Shown: positions 9,057 to 17,142 of the stretch, piece after piece
Position numbering within the stretch: position 1 is the stretch's first letter
Layout of the letters: each line of letters begins with the position of its first letter
Source of the DNA: Agrobacterium cavarae
GTDB taxonomy: Bacteria > Pseudomonadota > Alphaproteobacteria > Rhizobiales > Rhizobiaceae
DNA length: 64,000 bases
Assembly (NCBI RefSeq): GCF_004310285.1
Contig: NZ_SISF01000033.1
Coordinates: forward strand, 186,001-250,000
Direction of reading: 5' to 3'
Translations under genes and position numbers: made by a program
The notes under the pieces: generated by a model
What the model was told of the DNA's origin: nothing
What the model saw: the letters and a program-made list of their open reading frames with translations, nothing else
Database searches by the model: none

Positions 9057-9541
9057 TCGTCCGGCAAAGCGTCACCCGTGAGGTCCGCGAGACGACGACG
9101 CGTCGCTGGTGTCGTCCCGTCGGGCAGAGCATCGAGCGGGAAAAACCCGCTCTCGGCAATCTCGCGATCCGGCACCTTCACCGCGGTCTGTCTAACGCTG
9201 AGGCGATAGAACAGCACATGGTCGCGATCGCTCGTGCGGTTGTTGAAATAGACGTGCATCAGGTGAGGAGCAGACGTCGCGACCAGATTGCCCTCTTCGC
9301 GGATTTCCTTGTGCAGCGCCTGCAATCCCGTTTCCTGTCGCTCAACGCCGCCACCCGGCATATGCCAGCCGGAGACATAGGTGTGGCGCACGAGAAAGAT
9401 GCGGCCCTCATCATCGAAACACGCCGCCCGCACCCCAAGCGTCATGCCGCGCCGCAGAAAAAAGAACCGGTGTACAATCCTTTTGGCGATATTCCGAAGG
9501 AGTTGCCGGAACCCTTCACCGAGCTTGCGGTTCTCAACCAA
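9047..9541 (-). CDS. Nudix hydrolase
   Basis: A 164-residue Nudix protein. The Nudix box starts at GGGVERQETG and ends KEIREEGNL (about residues 72-95). The metal-binding EE pair and preceding E are kept, but the consensus R is K and the final G is N, so the box is slightly degenerate. The substrate is a nucleoside diphosphate linked to another moiety by family definition; which one is unknown. It overlaps the 3' end of the hydroquinone reductase gene by 10 nt and is divergent from the metallophosphoesterase gene. Confidence 0.82.
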   Translation of the reverse strand: MVENRKLGEGFRQLLRNIAKRIVHRFFFLRRGMTLGVRAACFDDEGRIFLVRHTYVSGWHMPGGGVERQETGLQALHKEIREEGNLVATSAPHLMHVYFNNRTSDRDHVLFYRLSVRQTAVKVPDREIAESGFFPLDALPDGTTPATRRRLADLTGDALPDDYW

Positions 9542-9641
9542 CGTTCAACTCTCCGTCACCTGATGGATTTCTGCCCGATTGAAGCACTTATCCCCTTGAA
9601 ATGCCGAGGCTTCGCATTGGACGCCTCAACACGGATACGAT

Positions 9642-10619
9642 ATGTCTGACCCCATGTTCAAGCTCGCCCATATTTCCGACGTTCACCTCGGCCCATTGCC
9701 AAAGCTCACCTTCCGCGAATTGGCGTCCAAGCGCATCACCGGCTTTGTGAACTGGCGGCTCAACCGCCGCAAGCATCTTTTCACCGACACGCTGGAGCGC
9801 TTGGTGGACGATATGGAAACCAAGGCGCCGGATCACATCGCGATCACCGGAGACCTCGTCAATCTGGCGACCGGCATCGAAATCCGCGCTGCCGCCGACT
9901 GGCTGGAGGAAGTGGGCGACCCGCTGAAGGTGTCCGTCGTGCCCGGCAACCACGACGCCTATGTGCCTGGCGCACACGACAAGGCCATGGCGGCCTGGTA
10001 TCCTTACGTTCGAGGCGATGGCGATGCGCAAGACTGGAATGAAGACCGCAAGATATTCCCCTATATGCGCGTGCGCGGCCCGGTCGCACTGATCGGCTGC
10101 TCCACCTCGATCGCCACCCCGCCCTTCTCCGCCACAGGATATTTCGGCCGCCGCCAGGCGCGTGCGACCGCGGATCTGCTGAAAAAGGCCGGAGAGCAAG
10201 GCCTGTTCCGCGTGGTGATGATCCATCACCCACCCGTGCGCGGCGCGGCTGCTACCCACAAGCGCATGATCGGCATCCGCCGCTTTGCTGCAGCACTCGG
10301 CACCGGCGGCGCCGAACTCGTGCTCCACGGCCACACCCACCTCAACACCGTCTACTGGCTGAACACCCATCGTGGCCAGGACCACATCCCTGTCGTCGGC
10401 ATCGCCTCGGCGAGCCAGGGGCCGGGCGCCGAGAAGCCGCGCGCCGGCTACAATCTCTTCAACATTTCGGGCGGCCCCGGCACATGGGAGGTGACCTGCG
10501 AACGCTTCAGCCTCAACGAGAAGGCAACCGGCATAGAACTCGAAGACATCCGCGTCTTCTACCACAACGGCCACCCGCTTGGGTTCAGCAACCCGGTGGA
10601 ACAGGCGCCGGAGGAGTAG
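9642..10619 (+). CDS. Calcineurin-like metallophosphoesterase
   Basis: A 325-residue enzyme with all hallmark metal-binding motifs: D-x-H in HISDVHLG (residue ~13), GD in TGDLVNLA, GNHDAY, an isolated H in MIHHPPVRG, and the final HGHTHLN. It belongs to the broad calcineurin-like family of 3',5'-cyclic nucleotide phosphodiesterase-like or lipid-A-type phosphatases; the specific substrate is not evident. No signal peptide or membrane helix is seen, so it is probably cytoplasmic. A later ATG at 9654 is possible. Confidence 0.83.
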   Translation: MSDPMFKLAHISDVHLGPLPKLTFRELASKRITGFVNWRLNRRKHLFTDTLERLVDDMETKAPDHIAITGDLVNLATGIEIRAAADWLEEVGDPLKVSVVPGNHDAYVPGAHDKAMAAWYPYVRGDGDAQDWNEDRKIFPYMRVRGPVALIGCSTSIATPPFSATGYFGRRQARATADLLKKAGEQGLFRVVMIHHPPVRGAAATHKRMIGIRRFAAALGTGGAELVLHGHTHLNTVYWLNTHRGQDHIPVVGIASASQGPGAEKPRAGYNLFNISGGPGTWEVTCERFSLNEKATGIELEDIRVFYHNGHPLGFSNPVEQAPEE

Positions 10620-10668
10620 ATCTGTCTGGTTGAAGGAAGAGTCTTGGGTGATCAAAGACTTGATCACG

Positions 10669-10700
10669 CTGGATCCCTGTGACGAGCACAGGGATGAGGG
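10669..10700 (-). repeat. 32-nt palindromic repeat, copy P1
   Basis: Core is a 9-bp perfect stem (ATCCCTGTG / CACAGGGAT) with a 5-nt loop, ending in ATGAGGG. It is the reverse complement of copy P2 at 11123-11154; related copies lie at 58847-58878 and 58933-58964. This looks like a dispersed rhizobial intergenic palindrome. Confidence 0.8.
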
Positions 10701-10806
10701 AGGTCATTGAAACCGTCCTGCCAATCAAAGACTTCCGCGCCTTGGGCTAAGTGCGCCCAGACGTGAGCATCTTGCATCGTCATCTTTCTCCCGGCAGGAT
10801 GCGACT

Positions 10807-11098
10807 ATGAAAGGTTATGTCTACATTCTTGCCTCGAAGCGAAACGGCACCCTCTACACCGGTGTAACGAAGGACTTACCCAATAGGCTTTTTGAGCATC
10901 AAAACGAACTAACTCCAGGCTTTACATCCAAGATATAACGTCAAAACCCTGGTCTGGTTTGAAGAGTACGATCTGCTGACGACGGCAATTACGCGTGAAA
11001 AGACGATCAAGAAATGGCCTCGCCAATGGAAGTTGAACCTCATAGAGGCGGAGAACCCCGATTGGCAGGATATTTCTCACTACCTGCACGGTTTATGA
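10807..11098 (+). pseudogene. GIY-YIG nuclease gene broken by a one-base frameshift
   Basis: From the ATG at 10807 the frame reads MKGYVYILASKRNGTLYTGV, the classic start of a small single-domain GIY-YIG protein (UPF0213/YhbQ type), but it stops at 10936-10938. Skipping one base near 10933 restores a frame (YNVKTLVWFEEYD) that runs to a stop at 11096-11098. This frame carries the expected catalytic-type segment REKTIKKW and the tail IEAENPDWQDI. The break is therefore a single extra base in the run AGATATA. It is either a true pseudogene or a sequencing error. The gene lies between two facing copies (P1, P2) of a palindromic repeat. Confidence 0.85.
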
Positions 11099-11122
11099 TC
11101 TCTCGAAAAGCTCCTCACTCTC

Positions 11123-11154
11123 CCCTCATCCCTGTGCTTGTCACAGGGATCCAG
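11123..11154 (+). repeat. 32-nt palindromic repeat, copy P2
   Basis: Stem ATCCCTGTG / CACAGGGAT with loop CTTGT, in inverted orientation to P1. With P1 it brackets the broken GIY-YIG gene. Downstream (11157-11175) a further small hairpin GTTGCGC / GCGCAAC follows, giving the locus a mosaic-of-hairpins look. Confidence 0.8.
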
Positions 11155-11183
11155 CCGTTGCGCGTCTGCGCAACGAAGAGGAC

Positions 11184-11206
11184 GTCAGCCCGAAACTCGG
11201 GCTGAC
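11184..11206. terminator. Perfect 10-bp hairpin at the 3' end of leuA
   Basis: GTCAGCCCGA pairs with TCGGGCTGAC around a 3-nt loop, 15 nt beyond the leuA stop. There is no T-run after it on the leuA strand, so it may be a 3'-end stabiliser or part of the repeat mosaic rather than a true intrinsic terminator. Confidence 0.4.
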
Positions 11207-11220
11207 CAGATACGCTCCAC

Positions 11221-12930
11221 TTACTTCGCCCGCTCTTCCAGCACGCGGTTGGCCGCAGAAACGATCGCTTCCAGCGAGGCCGCAACGATGTTGGTATTGA
11301 TGCCGGCACCGAAGAGCTTTCCGCCCGGATGCTCCATCTCGACATAGGCGATGGCCGATGCGTTGGAGCCGTGCTGCAGCGAGTGTTCGGAATAGTCATT
11401 CACCGACAGATCGATGCCGAGATAGGTCGACAGCGCATTGATGAAGCCATCAATCGGACCGGTACCCTTGCCCTCGATCCGCTTCACTTCGCCCTTGTCC
11501 ATGATCTCGGCAGCAACGACGCGTACGCCCTTGAAGTCGCCAGCCGGATAGGTGTGGTGATCGACGAATTTCAGACGCGCATTGGACTGCGTCACATAGC
11601 GCTCCATGAAGCGCTCATAGATGCGCTTGGCGGGCAGTTCCACGCCTTCCTCGTCAGTGATGCGCTGAATGTCCTCGCGAAACTCCACCTGCAGATTGCG
11701 CGGCAGGTTCAGGCCGTAATCCTCCTGCAGGATATAGGCGATGCCACCCTTGCCGGACTGCGAGTTGATACGGATGATCGCCTCGTAGGAGCGGCCGACA
11801 TCCTTAGGATCGATCGGCAGATAGGGCACTTCCCAGACGGGGTGATTGGCGACCTTGATCGCCTTCATGCCCTTGTTGATCGCATCCTGATGCGAGCCGG
11901 AGAAGGCGGTGTAGACCAGTTCGCCGACATAGGGGTGACGCTCGGGGATCGTCATTTCATTGGAATATTCGTAGACGGCCTTGATGCGCTCGATATCGGT
12001 GCAATCCAGTTCCGGGTCCACGCCCTGAGTATACATGTTCAGCGCGAGCGTCACCACATCCACATTGCCCGTGCGCTCGCCATTGCCAAACAGCGTGCCT
12101 TCGACACGGTCAGCACCAGCCATCAGGCCGAGTTCGGTTGCGGCAATGCCCGTGCCGCGGTCATTGTGCGGGTGCAGCGAGATGATGATATTTTCGCGGT
12201 TGTCGATATTGCGGCACATCCATTCGATCTGGTCGGCATAGATGTTCGGCGTCGCCATTTCCACGGTGGAGGGCAGATTGAGGATCAGCTTGTTATCGGC
12301 GGTCGGCTTCACAACGTCGATCACGGCGTTGCAGATGTCCAGCGCCACTTCCAGCTCCGTGCCGGTAAAGCTTTCCGGCGAATATTCGAAGCGATAACCG
12401 CCGCCAGCCTTTGTCGCCATGTCGGTGATCATCTTCGCCGCATCGACGGCAATCTGCTTGATGCCGTGGACGTCCTTGCCGAAGACCACGCGGCGCTGCA
12501 ATTCGCTGGTCGAGTTGTAGAAATGGATGATCGGGTTCTTGGCACCTTCCAGCGCCTCGAAGGTGCGGGTGATCAGTTCCGGGCGGCACTGCACCAAGAC
12601 CTGCAGCGATACGTCATCCGGCACATTCCCCTCTTCCACGCACCAGCGGGCAAAGTCGAAATCCGTCTGCGAGGCGGATGGGAAACCGATCTCGATTTCC
12701 TTGAAGCCCATGTCGAGCAGCAGCTTGAACATGCGCGCCTTGCGATCATGACCCATTGGATTGACCAGCGACTGGTTGCCGTCACGCAAGTCCACCGAAC
12801 ACCAGATCGGGGCCTTGTCGATGGTCTTGCCGGGCCATGTGCGGTCGGGAATGTTGATGGCGGGATAGGGGCGATATTTCACGCCTGCTTCCGGCATGCC
12901 CTTGGAAATGCTGTTTGTCTTCGCGTCCAT
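11221..12930 (-). CDS. leuA: 2-isopropylmalate synthase
   Basis: A 569-residue enzyme of the long LeuA form: it condenses acetyl-CoA with 2-oxoisovalerate, the committed step of leucine synthesis in the cytoplasm. The catalytic TIM-barrel shows WCSVDLRDGNQSL (metal and substrate site) and SLHPHNDRGTG (second HxH/N metal motif). The C-terminal regulatory domain (about residue 430 onward) ends SLEAIVSAANRVLEE and normally gives feedback inhibition by leucine. I chose the ATG at 12930 because AAGGAG stands 7 nt before it; the longer frame from 12984 runs through a leader hairpin. Expression is probably controlled by the leader described at 12937-13190. Confidence 0.95.
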   Translation of the reverse strand: MDAKTNSISKGMPEAGVKYRPYPAINIPDRTWPGKTIDKAPIWCSVDLRDGNQSLVNPMGHDRKARMFKLLLDMGFKEIEIGFPSASQTDFDFARWCVEEGNVPDDVSLQVLVQCRPELITRTFEALEGAKNPIIHFYNSTSELQRRVVFGKDVHGIKQIAVDAAKMITDMATKAGGGYRFEYSPESFTGTELEVALDICNAVIDVVKPTADNKLILNLPSTVEMATPNIYADQIEWMCRNIDNRENIIISLHPHNDRGTGIAATELGLMAGADRVEGTLFGNGERTGNVDVVTLALNMYTQGVDPELDCTDIERIKAVYEYSNEMTIPERHPYVGELVYTAFSGSHQDAINKGMKAIKVANHPVWEVPYLPIDPKDVGRSYEAIIRINSQSGKGGIAYILQEDYGLNLPRNLQVEFREDIQRITDEEGVELPAKRIYERFMERYVTQSNARLKFVDHHTYPAGDFKGVRVVAAEIMDKGEVKRIEGKGTGPIDGFINALSTYLGIDLSVNDYSEHSLQHGSNASAIAYVEMEHPGGKLFGAGINTNIVAASLEAIVSAANRVLEERAK

Positions 12931-12936
12931 CGTCTT

Positions 12937-13072
12937 GCTCCTTGAGCATCCAGGCGCTTGAAAAGCCGCCTGCGGATGCTTCACCCGTTGTCGGGCCTAA
13001 ATCCAGAATGAAATGAGATTTCGAGATGAGGAGCATTGGCACCAGCGGGCTTTCGGCCGCCGGGCGCTCCTC
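12937..13072 (-). promoter_or_regulatory. leuA leader mRNA with alternative pairing over the ribosome binding site
   Basis: Read on the minus strand. Hairpin A (13072-13028) has outer stem GAGGAGC / GCTCCTC and an inner stem CCGGCGG / CCGCTGG, and it overlaps the leader peptide stop codon. Hairpin B (12979-12946) has stem GCATC..CAGGCG / CGCCTG..GATGC. The leuA SD follows directly (AAGGAGC, 12943-12937). The 3' arm of hairpin A (TGCTCCT) can also pair with AGGAGCA at the SD. A ribosome stalled on the Leu codons would let hairpin A form and free the SD. One that reached the stop would disrupt it and leave the SD blocked. The pairing is seen; the mechanism is inferred. There is no T-run, so this is not a classical terminator attenuator. 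Confidence 0.6.
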
Positions 13073-13190
13073 ACTGGACCCGGCAACCGCGTGTAAGGTC
13101 GAGGCTAAGAAGCGAGAGTGCACCGCACGGCGAAGCCTTCGCAGAAATCTGCGCGCTCATGCCGGAAAAGATCTTGGTGCAACTGGTCAT
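13071..13190 (-). CDS. Leucine-rich leader peptide upstream of leuA
   Basis: A 39-codon frame. Near the end it has five leucine codons within eight (CTC TCG CTT CTT AGC CTC GAC CTT, 13118-13095; peptide LSLLSLDL), then seven codons and a TGA at 13073-13071 that overlaps the base of the leader hairpin. The ATG at 13190 lies 6 nt after a TATAGA -10 box, so the mRNA probably begins at or next to the start codon (leaderless), as known for rhizobial trpL. A second in-frame ATG exists at 13160. No ribosome binding site is visible before either. A control peptide rather than a functional protein is expected. Confidence 0.65.
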   Translation of the reverse strand: MTSCTKIFSGMSAQISAKASPCGALSLLSLDLTRGCRVQ

Positions 13191-13196
13191 GGTTTT

Positions 13197-13225
13197 TCTA
13201 TAAACAGCGGTTTTTGATCTGACAA
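13197..13225 (-). promoter_or_regulatory. Probable sigma-70 promoter of the leuA leader
   Basis: TTGTCA (13225-13220) and TATAGA (13202-13197) on the minus strand are separated by 17 nt. The -10 box ends 6 nt before the leader ATG, which places the transcript start at the ATG. The -35 box lies 22 nt after the stop of the co-directional BenE-type gene. Confidence 0.6.
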
Positions 13226-13246
13226 GTAATCTTCTGCCGTGACTTG

Positions 13247-14443
13247 TCATTTTAGCGAGCGTGCTCGCACGGCGATGACAGCTCGCTGCAGCGCCAGCAT
13301 CAGCCCTCCCCCGAGCAAACCCCAGAATGCGCCGGAAATTCCACCGAAGGAAAGCCCGGATGCCGTGACGAGAAACGTGATCGCCGCCGCTTCCCGTGTC
13401 TCCGGCTCCTTGAAGGCAGCAACCGCCGAGCCCGAAAAAGCGCCGACAAGCGCCAGACCCGCCACCGCTTGAATGAGAATGGGCGGCGCCAATGCAACGA
13501 AGGCGGTCACGACACCGGCCAGCAGGCCTAAGATGATGTAGCCGACGCCGCCAATGATCGCGGCCCAGTAGCGGCGCTTGGGATCGGGATGGGCGTCCTC
13601 ACCGGCGCACATGGCAGCGGTGATGGCGGCGAGGTTGACCGCATGGCCGCCGAAGGGTGCGGAAAGAAGCGAAAAGAAGCCGGTCGTTGCAAAGAGTGGC
13701 CCGGGCTGCGGATCGTAATGATTGACCTTCAGCACCGCGATGCCGGGAATATTCTGCGATGCCATGGTGACGATGAAGAGCGGCAATGCGATGGAAACCA
13801 ACGCATGCAGGCTGAAACTCGGTGTCACCCATTCCATCGGCGGGGTCAAAGATTGCGCCAGCGCATCGAAGGCGCCAGCCGGGATGTCCACGCCGAAGAT
13901 CATCACCAGCACGAAAGCTGCGAGTGCTGCCGGCACGGCAAACAGCCGCTTGAAGGCCCCAACGACGATCCAGGCCAGAATGATCGGCAGGCCGAGCGCC
14001 GGATTGAAACCAATCGCCTTGATCGGCGCAAAGCAGAGCCCGATGATGACGCCCGAAAGCATGGCATTGGCAAGCGGCGCCGGAATGGAGGCCACCGCGC
14101 GCCCAAGCGGGCGGAACAGCCCGGCAATGATGATGAAGGCCGCGCAGATGATGAAGGCGCCCACAGCAGCCGGAAACCCGCCCTCGATCACGCCCGTCGT
14201 CGCCAATAGTGCTGCTCCGGGCGTGGACCACGCGATGCTGACCGGCAGTCTCGTCGTCGCCGACAGCACGATGGCGCAAAGCCCCATCGAAACCGAAAGA
14301 GCCATCAAGCCGGACGCCGCCTCGAAATCCGTCGCGCCAACCGCCTTCAACCCTTGTAGCACCACGGCAAAGGAGCTGGCAAAACCGACGAAAGCCGTGA
14401 GGCAGCCCATGAACAGGGCCTGGAGGGAGAAATCTTTCAACAT
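13247..14443 (-). CDS. BenE-family benzoate/H+ symporter-like transporter
   Basis: A 398-residue inner-membrane protein with about 12 hydrophobic helices. The family signature SIAWSTPGAALLATTG (about residue 69) and the later segment SAPFGGHAVNLAAITAAMCAGEDAHPDP match BenE transporters, which import benzoate or related aromatic acids with protons. No aromatic catabolic genes lie nearby, so the true substrate is uncertain. The gene is co-directional with, and just upstream of, the leuA leader promoter, but the two are unlikely to be functionally linked. Confidence 0.85.
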   Translation of the reverse strand: MLKDFSLQALFMGCLTAFVGFASSFAVVLQGLKAVGATDFEAASGLMALSVSMGLCAIVLSATTRLPVSIAWSTPGAALLATTGVIEGGFPAAVGAFIICAAFIIIAGLFRPLGRAVASIPAPLANAMLSGVIIGLCFAPIKAIGFNPALGLPIILAWIVVGAFKRLFAVPAALAAFVLVMIFGVDIPAGAFDALAQSLTPPMEWVTPSFSLHALVSIALPLFIVTMASQNIPGIAVLKVNHYDPQPGPLFATTGFFSLLSAPFGGHAVNLAAITAAMCAGEDAHPDPKRRYWAAIIGGVGYIILGLLAGVVTAFVALAPPILIQAVAGLALVGAFSGSAVAAFKEPETREAAAITFLVTASGLSFGGISGAFWGLLGGGLMLALQRAVIAVRARSLK

Positions 14444-14603
14444 GGTCTACTCTGATAATGGATCGAGTAGAGGCTGACCAAAAAACACAGAGTCGTGCAA
14501 GGCCATTACAGCCATTCCGGGTGCCGACCTGCTCTTTCGCTTGCCTTGCAGGCCTCGCATTGCGTGAGGTTGCGGTGGGAGATGGCCAAGGTTCAGACCC
14601 AAA

Positions 14604-14640
14604 GCAAAAAGCCCGCGCCGCTTTCACCGGCACGGGCTTT
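14604..14640 (-). terminator. Intrinsic terminator downstream of clpP
   Basis: On the minus strand the hairpin AAAGCCCG .. CGGGCTTT with an inner GC-rich stem is followed by a T-run (AAAAA at 14606-14610 on the plus strand). It lies about 160 nt beyond the clpP stop, after the dispersed repeat. Confidence 0.75.
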
Positions 14641-14738
14641 GAATTCAGATCGAAACGTCTCACAGTCTGTTCAAGAATTGTCGATGGTGAGACGAAAATG
14701 GTGATTTCAAGAACTGGAGCGCAGCGTACTTAAGGTAC

Positions 14739-14805
14739 GTGAGCACCGGAAGCGCAGAAATTGCCATTTGCGGTCCACCAACGGCGATTATCGGACAGAC
14801 TGTCA
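14739..14805 (-). repeat. ~67-bp dispersed repeat at the 3' end of clpP
   Basis: Closely matches 17143-17210 (shared blocks GTGAGCACCGGAA, ATTGCCATTTGC, CCAACGG, CTGTCA). Both copies have the same orientation and both end exactly on the stop codon of the adjacent minus-strand gene (clpP here, queF there). Function unknown. Confidence 0.75.
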
Positions 14806-15402
14806 AACTTCCGACTGGTGCTCGACGATCTTGCCGACCAGACCATAGGAAACGGCATCGTCTGCGCCGAGCCAGTAATCGCGATCGATGTCCTTGGCGA
14901 TCTTTTCTTCCGTCTGGCCAGTGGCCTTGGAGAAGATCCTGATCAGGCGCTGGTTCATCTTGATGATTTCGCGCGCCTGGATTTCGATGTCGGACGCCAT
15001 GCCGCGCGTGCCACCGGAGGGTTGGTGCAGCAGGAAGCGCGTGTTCGGCAGGCAAAGACGACGTTCCTTCGGCACCGATACGTAGATCAGCGCGCCGGCA
15101 GATGCGACCCAGCCCGTGCCGATGATGTACACCTTCGGCTTGATGAACTTGATCATGTCGTGGATGCTGTCGCCGGACTCGACGTGGCCGCCTGGCGAAT
15201 TGACGTAGACGCGGATGTCGTCGTCGCTCGCAGCAGCGAGGGCGACAAGCTGCGTGCAGACCTTCTGCGCCAGTTCCTGGGTAATACCGCCATAAATGAA
15301 GATCGAACGCGACTTGAAAAGATTCGCTTCCGTTTCTTTACCGATCGGCAGTTCCTTGCTCTTGTCGTCTTCTTCTTCGTTCATACGGACGGTCTCCAAC
15401 AT
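14803..15402 (-). CDS. clpP: ATP-dependent Clp protease proteolytic subunit, stand-alone paralog
   Basis: A 199-residue ClpP serine peptidase. The catalytic Ser is in GWVASAGALI, the His in LLHQPSGG, and the Asp in DRDYWLGADDA. The ring-forming segment VYVNSPGGHVESG is also present. The sequence departs from the canonical rhizobial ClpP1 (a GTGWVASAG active-site segment instead of GQAASMG, and an acidic N-terminus), so this looks like one of the extra ClpP paralogs (ClpP3-like) common in Rhizobiales. There is no clpX or clpA next to it; it would need a Clp ATPase encoded elsewhere. It forms a heptameric chamber in the cytoplasm. The stop codon is part of a dispersed repeat. Confidence 0.9.
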   Translation of the reverse strand: MLETVRMNEEEDDKSKELPIGKETEANLFKSRSIFIYGGITQELAQKVCTQLVALAAASDDDIRVYVNSPGGHVESGDSIHDMIKFIKPKVYIIGTGWVASAGALIYVSVPKERRLCLPNTRFLLHQPSGGTRGMASDIEIQAREIIKMNQRLIRIFSKATGQTEEKIAKDIDRDYWLGADDAVSYGLVGKIVEHQSEV

Positions 15403-15619
15403 AATTCAGTGCCTATCGGACATAGTGTGATTTGTGTCGTAAAACAATGAGCGAAAAAGACAAGGCGCGGAACTGCTTAATAAAAGCGCTCAATCCATGG
15501 ACCACCGGCAAATGCCGCATGGACAGGCTCTTCTGAATCGACATATCGTTGGCCGCGATAAGGTGTGGCCGTTATCCCAAGAACGGCAGGCACCCGACCA
15601 GACATTCGAAGAGGGAACG

Positions 15620-16210
15620 ATGTTGAAAAGACTTATCCTTGCCGCAGCCGGCCTTGGCGCCACCACCCTGCCCGCTTTCGCCCATCTCAATCCGGAAGAG
15701 CACGGCTCCTTCATGGCCGGCGTTTCACACCCGCTGTTTGGCGCAGACCATATCCTTGCCATGGTGGCGGTTGGCCTTTGGGCATCGCAGATCGCGACGA
15801 CAGAGGGCCGCAGAAACGCATTGTGGGCCGTCCCGGCAGCCTTTGTCGGCACCATGGCGATCGGCTTCTTCATGGCGGTCTACGGCATCGAGCTGCCCTT
15901 CGTCGAACCTGCGATCCTTGCGTCCGTCATCGGCCTTGGCCTTCTGGTCGCCATCGCTGCCAAGTTGCCGACCGTTGCGGCGGCCGCCATTGTCGGCGTT
16001 TTCGCACTCTTCCACGGTCACGCCCATGGCGGGGAACTTGGAACGGCAGGCGCGCTGCAGTTCGGCATCGGCTTTATGATCGCCACGGCACTTCTGCATC
16101 TTGCCGGTGTGGCCCTTGGTCTCGGCGTCTCGCGCTTCGGTCCTATCGCAGCCCGCATCGCCGGTGGCATGACAGCGCTGGCAGGTCTCTCGCTCGCCTT
16201 CGGCGGATGA
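15620..16210 (+). CDS. HupE/UreJ-family membrane protein
   Basis: A 196-residue protein: signal-like N-terminus (LILAAAGLGATTLPAFAH), the HPLFGADHILAMVAVG motif (about residue 37) that defines HupE/UreJ, and five or six further helices including LFHGHAHGGEL. Family members are nickel (or cobalt) permeases or accessory proteins for hydrogenase and urease. No hydrogenase or urease genes are in the window, so it more likely serves general metal uptake. The start is the ATG at 15620, preceded by GAGGGA; a longer frame from 15497 would lack the signal-like N-terminus. Confidence 0.85.
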   Translation: MLKRLILAAAGLGATTLPAFAHLNPEEHGSFMAGVSHPLFGADHILAMVAVGLWASQIATTEGRRNALWAVPAAFVGTMAIGFFMAVYGIELPFVEPAILASVIGLGLLVAIAAKLPTVAAAAIVGVFALFHGHAHGGELGTAGALQFGIGFMIATALLHLAGVALGLGVSRFGPIAARIAGGMTALAGLSLAFGG

Positions 16211-16311
16211 GGTATCGGATTACAGAAATGTAAGAAATCGGGGCTTTGAAAAATCCGATTTGAACTCTACTTCCTTGGTATGCGTTTCTCGACATGCCAA
16301 GGAGGCAAGAG

Positions 16312-17109
16312 ATGTCACCAGAAGAAACCCAACTGCTCAAGGGCCTGTTCGACAGGATCAGGACCGCATCGTCCACCGCCCGTGACCCGGAAGCCGAAGC
16401 GCTGATCGACCAGTCGGTCCGGGATCAGCCGCATGCACCCTATTACCTCGCACAGGCCGTTATCGTGCAGGAAAAGGGATTGGAAGCGGCCGCCGCCCAC
16501 ATCAAGCAGCTTGAAGAACGCATCCACCAGCTGGAAACCGGTGCGGGCGATCAACAGCGCGGAACCCAGGGCGGCTTCCTAAGCTCCATTTTCGGCACCA
16601 ATCAGCCGCAGGCTCCCGCCCCTGCCCCAACCCCGCAGCCCCCACAGCCGCAGTCGGTCTATCGCAACGACATGTCCGGCCAGACATCTGGACCTTGGGG
16701 CAGAAGCCCTGAGCCACAGCAGCCGAGTGGGCCGTGGAGCCAGCAGACATCCGGCTTCGGACGGTCCGGTGGCGGTGGCGGCAGTTTCCTTCAGGGTGCG
16801 CTTGGAACGGCCGCGGGTGTCGCAGGCGGCATGCTGCTTGCCAATTCGCTGAGCGGCATCTTCTCCAACCACATGGCGTCGTCCGGTTGGGGTTCGCCCT
16901 TCTCCGGCGGCAATGCACTTGGCAATGCGCCGGTCGAGGAAACGGTCATCAACAATTACTATGGCGACGACCAGCAGCAGGCCAATGCCGATAACAACGG
17001 CAACGACGTGCAGCAGGCCGACTACACGCCTGATGACAACGACCCGAGCTATGACGACAGCAGCAATGACACGGACTACGACTCAGGCGACGATAGCTCC
17101 TTCGTCTGA
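16312..17109 (+). CDS. DUF2076 domain-containing protein
   Basis: A 265-residue protein. The N-terminal ~80 residues form the helical DUF2076 core (SPEETQLLKGLFDRI and a coiled-coil-like stretch IKQLEERIHQLE). The middle is Pro/Gln-rich and Gly-rich (a GGGGGSFLQGALGTAAGVAGGMLL segment that may be membrane-associated). The C-terminus is very acidic with Asp/Asn/Tyr repeats (NDPSYDDSSND). Function unknown. The ATG at 16312 is chosen because AAGGAGG (16299-16305) is 6 nt upstream; the earlier ATG at 16294 overlaps that site. It is a single-gene unit. Confidence 0.85.
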   Translation: MSPEETQLLKGLFDRIRTASSTARDPEAEALIDQSVRDQPHAPYYLAQAVIVQEKGLEAAAAHIKQLEERIHQLETGAGDQQRGTQGGFLSSIFGTNQPQAPAPAPTPQPPQPQSVYRNDMSGQTSGPWGRSPEPQQPSGPWSQQTSGFGRSGGGGGSFLQGALGTAAGVAGGMLLANSLSGIFSNHMASSGWGSPFSGGNALGNAPVEETVINNYYGDDQQQANADNNGNDVQQADYTPDDNDPSYDDSSNDTDYDSGDDSSFV

Positions 17110-17142
17110 GTCTTGATCACTTTGACCAGGAACTTCCGTTGG

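Noticed and set aside
11329..12945. A 538-codon plus-strand frame opposite leuA
   Set aside because: Shadow of leuA; the leuA protein has all catalytic motifs.
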